Shown: positions 1 to 9,049, numbered from the stretch's first letter. The stretch: 36,505 nucleotides of DNA from Chloroflexota bacterium (GCA_016190445.1 JACPQL010000015.1:1-36505); one strand, 5' to 3'. The notes: generated from the sequence alone by a model not told the origin. Program-made: numbers and translations.

Positions 1-150
1 ATACAATCGGGGCGCCACCGGGGGATGGAAACCCCCCTAGATGCTTCGTCGGCAGAAAAATGTTGAAGGCAGATGAGTTCAACCGACTCCTCAGCATGAC
101 AGCCCCTCCCCCAAGACCTGTTTTCACGCCAATCTCCCTCCCACCACCGA

Positions 151-190
151 GATTGCTTCGTCCCGATGTAGTCGGGACTCGCAATGACGG
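151..190 (+). repeat. Short palindromic repeat with inserted hairpin
   Basis: The halves GATTGCTTCG and CTCGCAATGACGG form an imperfect palindrome (ATTGC...GCAAT). Between them sits a separate small hairpin, TCCCGAT-GTA-GTCGGGA, at 161-177. The same small hairpin type recurs at 28238-28253 and 28269-28285, so this looks like a palindromic repeat carrying an inserted hairpin module. Function is unknown. Confidence 0.65.
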
Positions 191-290
191 CATAAACCGT
201 AGATTAGTGGAGTCATCTGGCAGGTGGCCTTTTTGAATCTGGACTCATGGCTTAGGCGCTTGCAAGCTTGCAGTGCGCTCACACTGACTG

Positions 291-299
291 TGGTAAACT
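291..299 (+). promoter_or_regulatory. Candidate extended -10 promoter for the 337-2871 operon
   Basis: TGG followed by TAAACT resembles an extended -10 element and would start RNA near 306, giving a leader of about 30 nt before the GTG start at 337. No -35 box lies at normal spacing. An imperfect palindrome around CTTGCAAG (257-279) sits just upstream and could be an operator. This is a weak prediction. Confidence 0.35.
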
Positions 300-336
300 T
301 ACTGACCGTTGCGACCTCGACTCAGGGGGAGAAGGC

Positions 337-1098
337 GTGAAACTCACCATCCTGGGGTCCTCCGGGGCAGCTCCTGCTGAGGGGGGGGCCTGCTCGGGGT
401 ACCTGATGGAGGAGGGGCGGGTCCGGCTCCTGCTGGACTGCGGCACTGGGGTGCTGAGCAACCTCCAGAGGGTGATGGCTCCCAGCAAGGTCACCGACAT
501 TGTGGTCTCCCACATGCACTTTGACCACTTTCTGGACCTGGTCCCATTCGGTTACTGGCGTACCTATGGGCCCAAGCAGACTCTCGGAGAGCCACCGAGG
601 CTGTACCTTCCGCCAGGAGGCAGGCGGGCCCTGGCGGGCATCGTGGCCCAGGTGGGAGTGGCCCAGGACTTCTTCGAGCGGGCGTTCACAGTGGCTGAGT
701 ACAGCCACCTAGACGTTCTATCTCTTGGTGACCTCAAACTGACCTTTGCCCTGGTCCCTCACTACGTGCCCAGCTATGCTGTGGCGGTGTCCCAGGGCGG
801 TGTGACCAAGCTGGTGTTCTCCTCCGACGGCGGGCCCTCGGAGGCGCTGCAACGGCTGGCCGCAGGGGCGGCCTTGTTTTTGTGCGAGGCTGCGCTGGAC
901 ACGCCCGAGCAGTCGGCCCAGCCTGGGCATATGACGGCTGCCCAGGCGGCAGAGATCGCCAGGGCGGCCTCGGTGCGCCAGCTAGTTCTCACCCACTTCT
1001 GGCCGTGGCAGGACCGGCGACGCGCTGCGGCGAAGGCCACGGCGGTGTTTGGGGAGCGGGTGGTAGTTGCGGAGGAGGGGGCCTCCTATCTGCTATGA
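337..1098 (+). CDS. MBL-fold metal-dependent hydrolase, RNase Z-like
   Basis: A 253-aa metallo-beta-lactamase-fold protein. The first strand (KLTILGSSGAAP) and the zinc motif SHMHFDH (His59, His61, Asp63, His64) are clear, and the C-terminal LTHFWP supplies a late metal-binding His, as in the RNase Z/YhfI-like branch. It probably hydrolyses a phosphodiester or similar substrate in the cytoplasm; the substrate cannot be told from the sequence. The frame is open from 268, but the GTG at 337 is preferred because it follows a GGGGGAGAAG ribosome site and directly precedes the conserved first strand. It is followed after 9 bp by the antiporter gene, so the two are probably cotranscribed. Fold assignment is secure, the specific enzyme is not. 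Confidence 0.85.
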   Translation: MKLTILGSSGAAPAEGGACSGYLMEEGRVRLLLDCGTGVLSNLQRVMAPSKVTDIVVSHMHFDHFLDLVPFGYWRTYGPKQTLGEPPRLYLPPGGRRALAGIVAQVGVAQDFFERAFTVAEYSHLDVLSLGDLKLTFALVPHYVPSYAVAVSQGGVTKLVFSSDGGPSEALQRLAAGAALFLCEAALDTPEQSAQPGHMTAAQAAEIARAASVRQLVLTHFWPWQDRRRAAAKATAVFGERVVVAEEGASYLL

Positions 1099-1107
1099 GG
1101 GTTTGAT

Positions 1108-2871
1108 ATGCCCCATGACCTGATTCCGGCCATAGGTCTCTCCGTTGTGGCGGCGGCGGCGCTGGCCTTTGTGGCCAGGGCCCTCAGGCAACCGGTGGTG
1201 CTGGCGTATGTAGCTGCCGGGGCAATAATAGGGCCGACAGTAGGCCACGCCGTAGGAAACGTGTGGCCGGATGCATGGCCCGCTATCTTCCCGCTGGTGA
1301 AGGAAGAGGCCAGCATCGAGGCCATCTCGGAGATCGGGCTGATCCTGATGCTCTTCATGATCGGCCTGGAGATTGACCTGAAGCAGTTGGCCAGGGCTGG
1401 GCAGAAGGTCATTGTCAGCGGCATCTCCCAGTTCCTCTTGTGTGCCGCCGTGGGGTTCCCCTTCTTCTTGTGGCTGGGGTTCCGGATGGGTGGAGGAAGG
1501 TGGGACCTGGCCTACCTTGCCGTGGCCACGGCCATGAGTAGCACCATGATCGTGGTGAAGCTGCTCTACGACAAGCAGGAGCTGGACACCCTGGCGGGCA
1601 GGATCACCGTGGGGGTGCTGGTGTTCCAGGACATCTGGGCCATCATTGTCCTGGCCGTCCAGCCCAATCTGGAGAACCCGCAGCTTGGAACCCTGGCCCT
1701 CGCTCTTCTGAAGGGGATTGGTCTTGTAGTGGGCAGCTTGCTGGCCAGCCGCTATCTGCTGCCTCATCTCTTCCGCTCCGTTGCCAAGCTGTCAGAGCTG
1801 ATGCTGGTGGCGTCCCTGGCCTGGTGCTTTCTGATAGCCGGGCTCGCCGGCTGGGCGGGGCTTTCCAGGGCAATGGGTGCTCTCATCGCAGGGATAGCTA
1901 TCTCCACCTTCCCCTACAACCGGGAGGTCATCGCCAAGGTTGTCAACATACGGGACTTCTTCATCACCCTGTTCTTTGTCGCCTTGGGCATGAAAATCCC
2001 GGAGCCCAGCCTGAGGCTGGTGGGCTTGGCCGCCGCTACCTCTGGCTTTGTGGTCCTGAGCCGCTTTGTCACGCTTTTCCCCGTCCTCTACCTGCTTCGA
2101 AGCGGCAACCGGGTCAGCACTCTGCCTGCCATCAACCTGGCCCAGATATCGGAGTTCTCGCTGGTCATCGTTTCCCTGGGGCTGGCCCTGGGCCACGTGG
2201 GCGAGGAGGTGGTCGGAGTCCTGGTCTTCACTCTGGCCATCACCGCCACTGTATCCACCTATATGGTCCTGTACAGCCACCCGCTTTTCCTTCTCCTCAA
2301 CCGGGCATTTCGGCGGATAGGCCTGCGGGACATTGACCAGAAGGAGGAGCGCGAGGCCGAAAAGGGCGTGGAACCCAGCATCCTCATCGTGGGGTTCTTT
2401 AGGGTGGCCAGCTCTCTGGTGGGGGAGCTGGAGAGGCGGGACCCTCGCCTGCTGAAAGATGTTCTTGTCATAGATTTCAACCCGGAGGTGCATCGGGCGC
2501 TGTCCAGGCGGGGCATACGGTGCATATACGGTGACATTGCCAATACCAATACCCTGGCGGAGGCGGATGTGGAGCATGTCAAGGTGGTGCTCTCCACCAT
2601 TCCTGACCCCATTCTCAAGGGTACCAGCAACCTTCGGCTCATCCGGCCACTCCGGCGCCTCTGCCCTGAAGCCAAGATTGTGGTAACGGCAGAGACCGGC
2701 CCCAGCGCTCTCATGATGTACGGAGAGGGGGCCGATTACGTCTCCCTGCCCAGGGCCGACGCGGCGCGGGAGCTGGCGGACCTTCTACTGCGGCTGGAGG
2801 ACACGCAGCTGGATTCCCATCGGGAGCAGCACGTCCAGGAGTTGCAGGCCGGGCAGGAGGTTATTCCGTAG
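1108..2871 (+). CDS. CPA2-family cation:proton antiporter with TrkA-N-like domain
   Basis: A 587-aa inner-membrane protein. Residues 5-400 hold about 12 hydrophobic segments typical of monovalent cation:proton antiporter 2 (KefB/KefC-like), including the FQD motif around Asp175 that carries the family's conserved acidic residue. Residues 423-565 form a Rossmann-like TrkA-N/RCK domain (VEPSILIVGF, then VIDFNPE with Asp456). The usual GxGxxG dinucleotide loop is replaced by GFFRVA (429-434), so nucleotide binding may be altered or lost. It likely exchanges K+ or Na+ for protons. It lies 9 bp after the MBL-fold gene, and its stop is only 4 bp from the stop of the convergent cyclase gene. Ion specificity is not predictable here. 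Confidence 0.9.
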   Translation: MPHDLIPAIGLSVVAAAALAFVARALRQPVVLAYVAAGAIIGPTVGHAVGNVWPDAWPAIFPLVKEEASIEAISEIGLILMLFMIGLEIDLKQLARAGQKVIVSGISQFLLCAAVGFPFFLWLGFRMGGGRWDLAYLAVATAMSSTMIVVKLLYDKQELDTLAGRITVGVLVFQDIWAIIVLAVQPNLENPQLGTLALALLKGIGLVVGSLLASRYLLPHLFRSVAKLSELMLVASLAWCFLIAGLAGWAGLSRAMGALIAGIAISTFPYNREVIAKVVNIRDFFITLFFVALGMKIPEPSLRLVGLAAATSGFVVLSRFVTLFPVLYLLRSGNRVSTLPAINLAQISEFSLVIVSLGLALGHVGEEVVGVLVFTLAITATVSTYMVLYSHPLFLLLNRAFRRIGLRDIDQKEEREAEKGVEPSILIVGFFRVASSLVGELERRDPRLLKDVLVIDFNPEVHRALSRRGIRCIYGDIANTNTLAEADVEHVKVVLSTIPDPILKGTSNLRLIRPLRRLCPEAKIVVTAETGPSALMMYGEGADYVSLPRADAARELADLLLRLEDTQLDSHREQHVQELQAGQEVIP

Positions 2872-2875
2872 GCGT

Positions 2876-4816
2876 TTACTCTCCCGGCTTGCGCGAGCGC
2901 CAGTCCACCTCGTACAGGTGCTGGGGCTCTTGGATCCCGGACAGGGTGTGTTCTCCCCGATCAAGGTAGGTGATGTCGGCGGTGGTCCCCATGAGACGGC
3001 GGAAGAGCTCCGATACCAGAATCTCTCCCCCTTTGGCCCGGGCCATGATCCTGGCGGCCATGATGACGGCGGTGCCAAAGAAGTCTTGCTCCTCCTGAAG
3101 GGCCTCGCCGGCGTTGAGGCCCATGCGTACCCGTAGGGGGGTATCCGCGTGCTCCTGGGCAAAGGCCTCCAGGTCTCGCTGGATGGCGATGGTGCAGGCC
3201 AGGGCCCTGCGCGCGCTGGGGAACACCACCATGAGCCCGTCGCCGGTGTGCTTTACCTCGTACCCTCCGTGGCTGGTTATCTGCTGGCGCAGGATGCGGT
3301 CATGAGCACGCATCAACTCCCTCGCCCGCTGGTCCCCCAAAGTCTGGAACAGGGTGGTGGAGCCTTCCAGGTCGGTGAAGAGAATGGTCACGGTGCCCTC
3401 GGGGGGCAGGTGCCTGGTGGCCTGCTCTCTCTCCTTCGCTGTCAGAAGAGGCAAGCCTTCGGCAGAGGCCACCTGGGCCTTCTCCACGCCCGCCGTCTCG
3501 GTGGCAGTGGCCGTCTGCAGTTCGCGTCGCCCAAAGGCCTCCTTTGACAGCTCCAAGAGGGAGAGGCCGCGCTCCGCGGTGCGGGGGTCGGAGAGCCACT
3601 TTCCCAGCATGTCGTTGTACTTACTCTGGATGGTGCTGAGCCATTCTCCGGCACGCCTTCTCAGGGCAGGTGGCAGGAAGGCAGTGAGGTCCTGGGTGCC
3701 CTGTCCTTCCGGTGGGGCCGAGGTGATCTCCTGGAACACCCAGCGGACAAAGGAAGAGCAGAAAGGTGCACATCCTTGGGTAGTCCGGAGCCCCAGGCCT
3801 CGCCGCTCCAGAGTTGCCATGGGGGCCCCTGCGCCGGTCACCAACTCTTCAATAGAACCGACGGCCTCTTCTTGTTTTCCTTGCTGGTCGGCCAGTAGTG
3901 CCATGACCGCCAGGACGGTCTTCTCCTTGTCAGTGGAGAGCTGCCAGTAGGTCTGGAAGTGGGGCTGGGCCGCCATCAGGAACCTCTCTTCCACCAAGGC
4001 CATGCGTCGGTCCGGACTCTCGCCGGAGCGATAGGCGTCGAAGAGGAAATGGAAGGCGGTCTGGAGGAAGAAAGGCTGGCGACCCGCCAGGCGCAGGACC
4101 TGCTCCACCTCTCCCGCTTCAAAGCTGACGGCGCTCCCCGCCAGGTTTCCCTTGAGCATAGCCTGGATGTCCGCGTCGGTGAAGGGCTGGAGATTGATGG
4201 TGCCGAAGATGTTGAAAAAAGGCGAGCTGCGAACAGTGTCGGACCGGCTCAGCTCCACCAGGTCTGTCCGGCTGGCGGTGACCAGGGCCAGGTGGTGATG
4301 GATGGCCAGAGAGCGGAGCCCGTAGTAGAACTCCTGCGCGAAGTTCTCGTTGGAGGCGATATGCTCGAAGTCGTCCAGCAGGAGGACAATGTGCAGGCCT
4401 TTGCGGTCCACTAGGTCAAAAACGTCCTCCAGGTCGTAAGCGTCAATGTTCTCTTGTCGGCCCACCTGCTTCAGCAACTCGGACAGCTCCGGGTCATGGA
4501 CGGTCGTACCGATGCGCCGCATGACATACTGGTAGAACCGTGTGGGGGTGCTGGTGTTGGTAATGATATCCAGGTGAGCGTAGACAAAGAGGTGGACGTT
4601 GGGGTCGAACCCGCGTTGCCGGACTACGTCAGGGTGAGAGATGTAAAGCAGGAGGGAACTCCTTCCCATCCGGTGCTCGCCCACGATGGAGCTGCTTTCG
4701 AACTCCGGGTTTCGCAGGCGGCTGAACACCTGGTCCAGCTCCCTGGCGCGGCCATAAAAGCGTTTGGGGTCGGTGATGGGGTTGCCGTAGGTAAACGGAT
4801 TGAAAGGCTCTTGCAT
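2876..4816 (-). CDS. AAA-like ATPase fused to class III adenylate/guanylate cyclase
   Basis: A 646-aa multidomain signalling protein. Residues 10-270 look like an AAA/STAND ATPase with a P-loop-like GEHRMGRSS (47-54) and Walker B LLLDD (145-149). Residues 280-450 are a helical linker. Residues 474-637 are a class III nucleotide cyclase with TDLEGST (metal Asp482), KHTGDG (substrate Lys522, metal Asp526) and the AAR segment (Arg589). Two departures are visible: the Walker A Lys is Arg, and the transition-state Asn before AAR is Ile587 (VIMAAR). The start at 4816 begins just before FNPFTYGNPI; the open frame extends to 5053, but that part would overlap bipA and its promoter. It probably makes cAMP or cGMP in response to a ligand or ATP state. 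No obvious cyclic-nucleotide effector lies nearby. Confidence 0.85.
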   Translation of the reverse strand: MQEPFNPFTYGNPITDPKRFYGRARELDQVFSRLRNPEFESSSIVGEHRMGRSSLLLYISHPDVVRQRGFDPNVHLFVYAHLDIITNTSTPTRFYQYVMRRIGTTVHDPELSELLKQVGRQENIDAYDLEDVFDLVDRKGLHIVLLLDDFEHIASNENFAQEFYYGLRSLAIHHHLALVTASRTDLVELSRSDTVRSSPFFNIFGTINLQPFTDADIQAMLKGNLAGSAVSFEAGEVEQVLRLAGRQPFFLQTAFHFLFDAYRSGESPDRRMALVEERFLMAAQPHFQTYWQLSTDKEKTVLAVMALLADQQGKQEEAVGSIEELVTGAGAPMATLERRGLGLRTTQGCAPFCSSFVRWVFQEITSAPPEGQGTQDLTAFLPPALRRRAGEWLSTIQSKYNDMLGKWLSDPRTAERGLSLLELSKEAFGRRELQTATATETAGVEKAQVASAEGLPLLTAKEREQATRHLPPEGTVTILFTDLEGSTTLFQTLGDQRARELMRAHDRILRQQITSHGGYEVKHTGDGLMVVFPSARRALACTIAIQRDLEAFAQEHADTPLRVRMGLNAGEALQEEQDFFGTAVIMAARIMARAKGGEILVSELFRRLMGTTADITYLDRGEHTLSGIQEPQHLYEVDWRSRKPGE

Positions 4817-4981
4817 CCCCGCTTCGCTCCGCACGGGTCTCTGTTGCGTTTCCGCGGATATTCTACACCCTAAGAGGTTTGCGTGCCGGTTGCCGCCGGA
4901 CAGGGGCCGCACCACCGCATGATGCCCTGCTGGGGCTCCTTCCGTCAACAACCGGTGTCCGAGCCCCGTGTTTTGGCGTTC

Positions 4982-4990
4982 TGGTATAAT
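4982..4990 (+). promoter_or_regulatory. Extended -10 promoter of typA
   Basis: TGG followed by a perfect TATAAT forms an extended -10 element. No good -35 box is seen 16-18 bp upstream, which fits an extended -10 promoter. Transcription would begin near 4997, leaving a leader of about 48 nt before the ATG at 5045. Confidence 0.6.
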
Positions 4991-5044
4991 ATAGGTAACT
5001 CGCTGGCCTTTCGGGGCCAGCTTTTTGGGTAGGTCGTCTTTTCT

Positions 5045-6877
5045 ATGCCGCAAGACCTAAGGAACGTCGCCATCATCGCCCACGTGGACCACGGCAAGAC
5101 CACTCTGGTGGATGCCATGCTCAAGCAGAGCCACATCTTCCGGGAGAACCAGCAGGTGGGCGAGCTCATCATGGACAGCAACGAGCTGGAGCGCGAGAAG
5201 GGCATCACTATTCTGTCGAAGAACACCGCCGTTACTTACCGTGGGGTGAAGATCAACATCATAGACACGCCCGGCCACGCCGATTTCAGCGGGGAGGTGG
5301 AGCGGGTGCTGAATATGGCCGATGGCTGTCTCCTGGTCGTTGACGCTGTGGATGGCCCTATGCCCCAGACGCGGTTCGTGCTGCGGCACGCGCTCCAGAA
5401 GATGCTCAAGCCCATCGTGGTCGTCAACAAGATTGACCGGCCCTCCGCCCGAGCGGCGGAGGTGGCCAATATGGTGCAGGACCTCTTTCTGGAGCTGGCC
5501 ACAGATGCCGAGCAGTTGGACTTCCCCATTCTGTACGCCAACGCCAAAGCCGGCTACGCAGTGGCCGACCTGCAAGACTCCCCTCGGAGCATGGAGCCCC
5601 TCTTCGAGGCTATTCTGAGGCACATCCCACCGCCCTCCGGCGATGTCCAGGGTGGCTTCCAACTGCTGGTGGCGTCCCTGAGCTACGACAGCCACTTGGG
5701 CCAGATCGCCGTGGGGCGTATTGCTCGGGGTAGGGTGTCGGTGGGGGAGCAGGTGGCCCGAGTTGCGCGGGGTGGCGTGACGACCCTCCACAAGGTGACC
5801 AGGCTCTTCATCTTCGAGGGACTGTCACGGTGGGAGGTGGCTAAGGCGGAGGTGGGCGAGATCGTCGCCCTGGCCGGTCTGGAGGAGGTGGCCATCAGCG
5901 ACACCATCGCCGCGGCGGAGGGGCCGGAGGCCCTGCCTGCCATTGATATCGGGGAGCCGACCGTCCAGATGACCTTTGGGGTAAACACCTCGCCCTTCGC
6001 TGGGCGGGAGGGACAGCATGTGACCTCGCGGCAGCTCCGGGGGCGCCTCTTCGCCGAACTCAGGACCAACGTGAGCTTGCGGGTGGAGGAGACAGACAGC
6101 TCAGACGTCTTCCTGGTCTCGGGGCGGGGCGAGTTGCACCTGGCTATTCTTATTGAGACCATGCGCCGGGAGGGGTACGAGTTCCAGGTCTCCAAGCCGG
6201 AGGCCATCGTCAAGGTGGTGGACGGGCAGAGGCTGGAGCCCTATGAGATGCTGCTGCTGGATGTGAGCGAGGATGCCATCGGCGTGCTGTCTGAGAACCT
6301 GGCGGCGCGGCTGGCGCAGATGACGGGGATGCGCAGCGATGGCCAGGGGCGTGTCCGCCTGGAGTTCAAGATTCCCACCAGAGGGCTCATCGGCTTCCGC
6401 AGCTTTTTCCTGAAGGCGGTCCGAGGCAACGGGGTGATGAACAACATCTTCACCGGATATGAGCCGCTGCGGGGAGAGCTGAAGGCCACGCGCACGGGGG
6501 CTCTGGTTGCCTCCGAGACGGGCGTGGCGGTCACATACGGCCTGAACAACGCCCAGGAGCGGGGGCTCACGTTTGTCGAGCCGGGCACGCTGGTCTATGA
6601 GGGCATGGTCGTCGGGGTCCACGCCCGCGACTTCGACCTAAACGTGAACGTCTGCAAAGAGAAGAAGATGACCAACGTGCGGTCCTCCACCTCCGATATC
6701 GCCATCAAGCTCACCCCGCCGGTGCGCATGAGCCTGGAGGAGGCGCTGGACTTCGTCGCAGACGACGAGGTGGTGGAGGTCACACCCCAGAGCATCCGCC
6801 TGCGCAAGCGGGTCCTTTCCAGCGACGAGCGCTACAGGCTGGGCCGCGACAGGGCGCGGGCCGTGGCTGGAAGGTAG
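5045..6877 (+). CDS. typA: Ribosome-associated translational GTPase TypA/BipA
   Basis: A 610-aa protein that matches TypA/BipA along its full length. The GTPase domain has the P-loop AHVDHGKT (12-19), DTPGHADF (74-81) and NKID (128-131). These are followed by domain II, EF-G-like domains III and V (RGELHLAILIETMRREGYE; PTRGLIGFRSFF) and the TypA-specific C-terminal domain (KEKKMTNVRSS; RLRKRVL). The family binds the ribosome at the elongation-factor site and supports ribosome assembly and stress adaptation, notably in the cold. Length is normal (about 600-615 aa). It has its own promoter just upstream, is divergent from the cyclase gene, and converges on the ABC exporter operon 40 bp downstream, with no clear terminator between. 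Confidence 0.97.
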   Translation: MPQDLRNVAIIAHVDHGKTTLVDAMLKQSHIFRENQQVGELIMDSNELEREKGITILSKNTAVTYRGVKINIIDTPGHADFSGEVERVLNMADGCLLVVDAVDGPMPQTRFVLRHALQKMLKPIVVVNKIDRPSARAAEVANMVQDLFLELATDAEQLDFPILYANAKAGYAVADLQDSPRSMEPLFEAILRHIPPPSGDVQGGFQLLVASLSYDSHLGQIAVGRIARGRVSVGEQVARVARGGVTTLHKVTRLFIFEGLSRWEVAKAEVGEIVALAGLEEVAISDTIAAAEGPEALPAIDIGEPTVQMTFGVNTSPFAGREGQHVTSRQLRGRLFAELRTNVSLRVEETDSSDVFLVSGRGELHLAILIETMRREGYEFQVSKPEAIVKVVDGQRLEPYEMLLLDVSEDAIGVLSENLAARLAQMTGMRSDGQGRVRLEFKIPTRGLIGFRSFFLKAVRGNGVMNNIFTGYEPLRGELKATRTGALVASETGVAVTYGLNNAQERGLTFVEPGTLVYEGMVVGVHARDFDLNVNVCKEKKMTNVRSSTSDIAIKLTPPVRMSLEEALDFVADDEVVEVTPQSIRLRKRVLSSDERYRLGRDRARAVAGR

Positions 6878-6917
6878 GGCCTGATGGGGTCCCATAGGCG
6901 GGAATGTCGGCGGGCTG

Positions 6918-7682
6918 CTACGCGGTGGCGCGGCGATAAAGCCAGGTAGCGATGGCGGTCATGCTCACGGTGGTCGCCACCAGTGCCCAGAGGCCCGGTA
7001 GGATGGCACCCCAGGCCCACCCCTGGATGATGATGGCCCTTATCCCCGACATGACGTAGTCCACGGGATTGATGGTTACGGCTACTTTGAACCATCCCGT
7101 CAGGAGTTCCTTGGGCATGAAGCCGGTGGTCAGAAAGGCCAGGGGCATGAAAAGCAGCCAACTGCTCTGGGTCACCTGGGCGCTTTTGGTCTTCAGGGCG
7201 ATGGCGAGTCCCAGGCACGCCCAGGCGATGCCGAAGATGGCGGCGGCGACTATCACGACAAGGGCGCCAATCACACCTCCCTTGAAGGAGACGCCCAGTG
7301 CAGTGGCCATGAGGACTATGATGACCACCTGGATCAGCGCTCTCGTGCCCGCCGTGAGCAGGCTACCCAGGAGAACGGAGAACCGGTTGATGGGTGCCAG
7401 GAGCAACTTGTCGAAGTAGCCGGAGAGGATGTCGGTCAGCATGGCCATGGCCGCGTCGGCGCCGCTGAACACCACCGTCATCACAATTACCATGCCGGTG
7501 AGGTACGCCTGGTAGTCGTCGGCAGGGAAACCGGGAAGCGTGACCACGCTTTTTAGCGGCGAGCCAAAAAATAGGAAAACGAAGGCGGAGGAGAGGACGG
7601 TGGAGACGACGGCGGCGGGCTGGGCCAGCCAGGTCTTCAAATCGCGCAGGTAGATGTAGTACGTCTCTCTGGCCAGGCCCAT
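6918..7682 (-). CDS. ABC-2 type exporter permease (DrrB-like)
   Basis: A 254-aa membrane protein with about six hydrophobic segments and the ABC-2 permease pattern: a short cytoplasmic N-terminus, the LLLAPINRFSVLLGSLL loop around residue 95, and the conserved INPVDYVMSGIRAI near the C-terminus. It would form the channel of an exporter driven by the upstream ATPase, as in the DrrAB drug-resistance and related lipid or polysaccharide exporters. The ATG lies 3 bp after the ATPase stop, and its AGGAGGAGG ribosome site sits inside the last codons of the ATPase gene, so translation is probably coupled. The substrate is unknown. Confidence 0.93.
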   Translation of the reverse strand: MGLARETYYIYLRDLKTWLAQPAAVVSTVLSSAFVFLFFGSPLKSVVTLPGFPADDYQAYLTGMVIVMTVVFSGADAAMAMLTDILSGYFDKLLLAPINRFSVLLGSLLTAGTRALIQVVIIVLMATALGVSFKGGVIGALVVIVAAAIFGIAWACLGLAIALKTKSAQVTQSSWLLFMPLAFLTTGFMPKELLTGWFKVAVTINPVDYVMSGIRAIIIQGWAWGAILPGLWALVATTVSMTAIATWLYRRATA

Positions 7683-7685
7683 CTA

Positions 7686-8717
7686 CTACCTCCTCCTGAG
7701 TCCCAGCCAGGGGCGTAGGGTTGCAGCCACCTCATCGCCCTTGGCCTCCTCGACCCGGATCTTGCGCCCCGTGTACTTGAGGAAGACATCGTCCAGGGTG
7801 GGGCTGGCCACCGAGAGATTGGTGACAGCGACCCCACTTTCGTGAAGAACGCGCAGAAGGTCGGGGACGGCGGCGCTGCCGTCCTTCACGCGGACGGTGA
7901 GGCTGGTGCCCGTCCTCTCCACCGCCGCCACGTAGCTGCGGCCCGTGGCCAGCCTCTCGGCCTCCTCGGCGCTGCTCCGGCCATCCTCACGGCCCTGCGA
8001 GGCGAGGGTTACGTGGACCACATCGCCGCCCACCTCGGCCTTGAGGGACCGGGGCGAGCCTTGGGCGACGATCTGCCCCTGGTCAATGATGGCTATGCGC
8101 TGGCAGAGGCGGTCGGCCTCCTCCATCATCTGGGTCGTCAGGAAGACGGTCACCCCCTGCTTGTTGAGCTGCGTGAGGTACTCCCAGATGGTGAGGCGGG
8201 TCTGGGGGTCCAGGCCAGTGGTAGGCTCGTCCAGGAACAGCAGGGGAGGGCGGTGCACCAGCGCGGCCACCAGGTCGAGACGGCGGCGCATCCCGCCGGA
8301 GTAGGTCCCCACCTTGCGCCCCGCCACGGGCGTGAGGCCCACCAGATCCAGCAGTTCCTCGGCCCGGCGACGGGCCTCCCGTCGGGACTGCCCGTACAGA
8401 ATGCCTTGCAGTACCAGGAGGTCCCAGCCTGTGACCAGGTCATCCAGGCCCACCTCCTGCATGGCGAAGCCGATGCTCCTCCGCACTGCCCTGGGGTCGC
8501 GGTCCACATCGTGGCTGGCCACAACTACGCGCCCAGAGGTCTTCCTGAGGAGGGTGGAGAGGACCTTCATGGTGGTGCTCTTCCCCGCTCCGTTGGGGCC
8601 CAGGAACGCGAAGAACTCCCCTTGGCTGACGGTGAAGTCAACGCCGGAAACGGCACGGGTGCCGCCAGGGTACACCTTGACCAGTTTCTCTACAATCACC
8701 ATCTGGCCATCGGACAC
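7686..8717 (-). CDS. ABC transporter ATP-binding protein (DrrA-like)
   Basis: A 343-aa ATPase. Walker A is GPNGAGKST (40-48), the signature is YSGGMRRRLDL, Walker B is LLFLDEPTTGLD, and LTTQMMEEADRL carries a Thr-Gln in the H-loop region. Residues about 245-325 form the DUF4162-type C-terminal extension common in DrrA-type exporters (ASPTLDDVFLKYTGRKIR). It powers the ABC-2 permease encoded directly downstream. The start is a GTG at 8717 with a GGGAGGT ribosome site 5 bp upstream; an in-frame ATG five codons later is possible. Likely roles are export of a hydrophobic compound or drug; the substrate is not visible. Confidence 0.94.
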   Translation of the reverse strand: MSDGQMVIVEKLVKVYPGGTRAVSGVDFTVSQGEFFAFLGPNGAGKSTTMKVLSTLLRKTSGRVVVASHDVDRDPRAVRRSIGFAMQEVGLDDLVTGWDLLVLQGILYGQSRREARRRAEELLDLVGLTPVAGRKVGTYSGGMRRRLDLVAALVHRPPLLFLDEPTTGLDPQTRLTIWEYLTQLNKQGVTVFLTTQMMEEADRLCQRIAIIDQGQIVAQGSPRSLKAEVGGDVVHVTLASQGREDGRSSAEEAERLATGRSYVAAVERTGTSLTVRVKDGSAAVPDLLRVLHESGVAVTNLSVASPTLDDVFLKYTGRKIRVEEAKGDEVAATLRPWLGLRRR

Positions 8718-8943
8718 AACGACCTCCCGTTGGGGCTGCGGCCCCCGCTCTGAGGCAGAGGGCAGGTGGAATTCAGCCCTTCTCCTATGGTAGCAGGATT
8801 TCTGGGACGAGGACTGGCACAGGGTGGTGCAGGACTCTTGATGAGGACAGCTTCACCACCCGGCGTGACAGATCGCTCGGGGCAACAGGGGTCATTCGCT
8901 GCGATCTCCGACCCTCGACGAGTTGGAGCCCATGATAAGCGGG

Positions 8944-8996
8944 ATTACTACTCCGCTCCTATGGTTCGACAAGCTCACCACGGGCGGAGTGGTAAT
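8944..8996 (+). repeat. Palindromic repeat, TGGTTCGACAAG core, uninterrupted copy
   Basis: Two 13-bp arms (8944-8956 and 8984-8996, one mismatch, ATTAC-ACTCCGC type) enclose TGGTTCGACAAG followed directly by CTCACCA. Two further copies at 9557-9638 (minus) and 26971-27033 (plus) have the same core halves, but with extra hairpins inserted at the AAG/CTC junction. This copy therefore looks like the empty form. Confidence 0.75.
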
Positions 8997-9029
8997 GTCT
9001 ACCCATCAAATCAATAGACAGGAGGCGGG

Positions 9030-9049
9030 GGCCCCGACATGTCGGGGCC
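9030..9049. repeat. Perfect 20-bp palindrome
   Basis: GGCCCCGACA and its exact inverse complement form a perfect palindrome 44 bp downstream of the VOC gene stop. It belongs to the CCCGAC/GTCGGG hairpin type seen several times in this window. A bidirectional transcript-ending or RNA-stabilising role is possible but unproven. Confidence 0.6.

Larger units (their letters stand above)
1..336. other. Gene-free stretch before the first gene
   Basis: No convincing coding region is visible. The stretch holds G/C-rich palindromic repeat material (a GGGGG/CCCCC hairpin near 20-37 and the repeat at 151-190) and, at its right end, a probable promoter and a Shine-Dalgarno site for the gene at 337. The left edge may continue a repeat that begins outside the window. 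Confidence 0.6.

Noticed and set aside
4817-5053. N-terminal extension of the cyclase gene into typA
   Set aside because: It would run through the typA promoter and start; the ATG at 4816 begins the conserved sequence.
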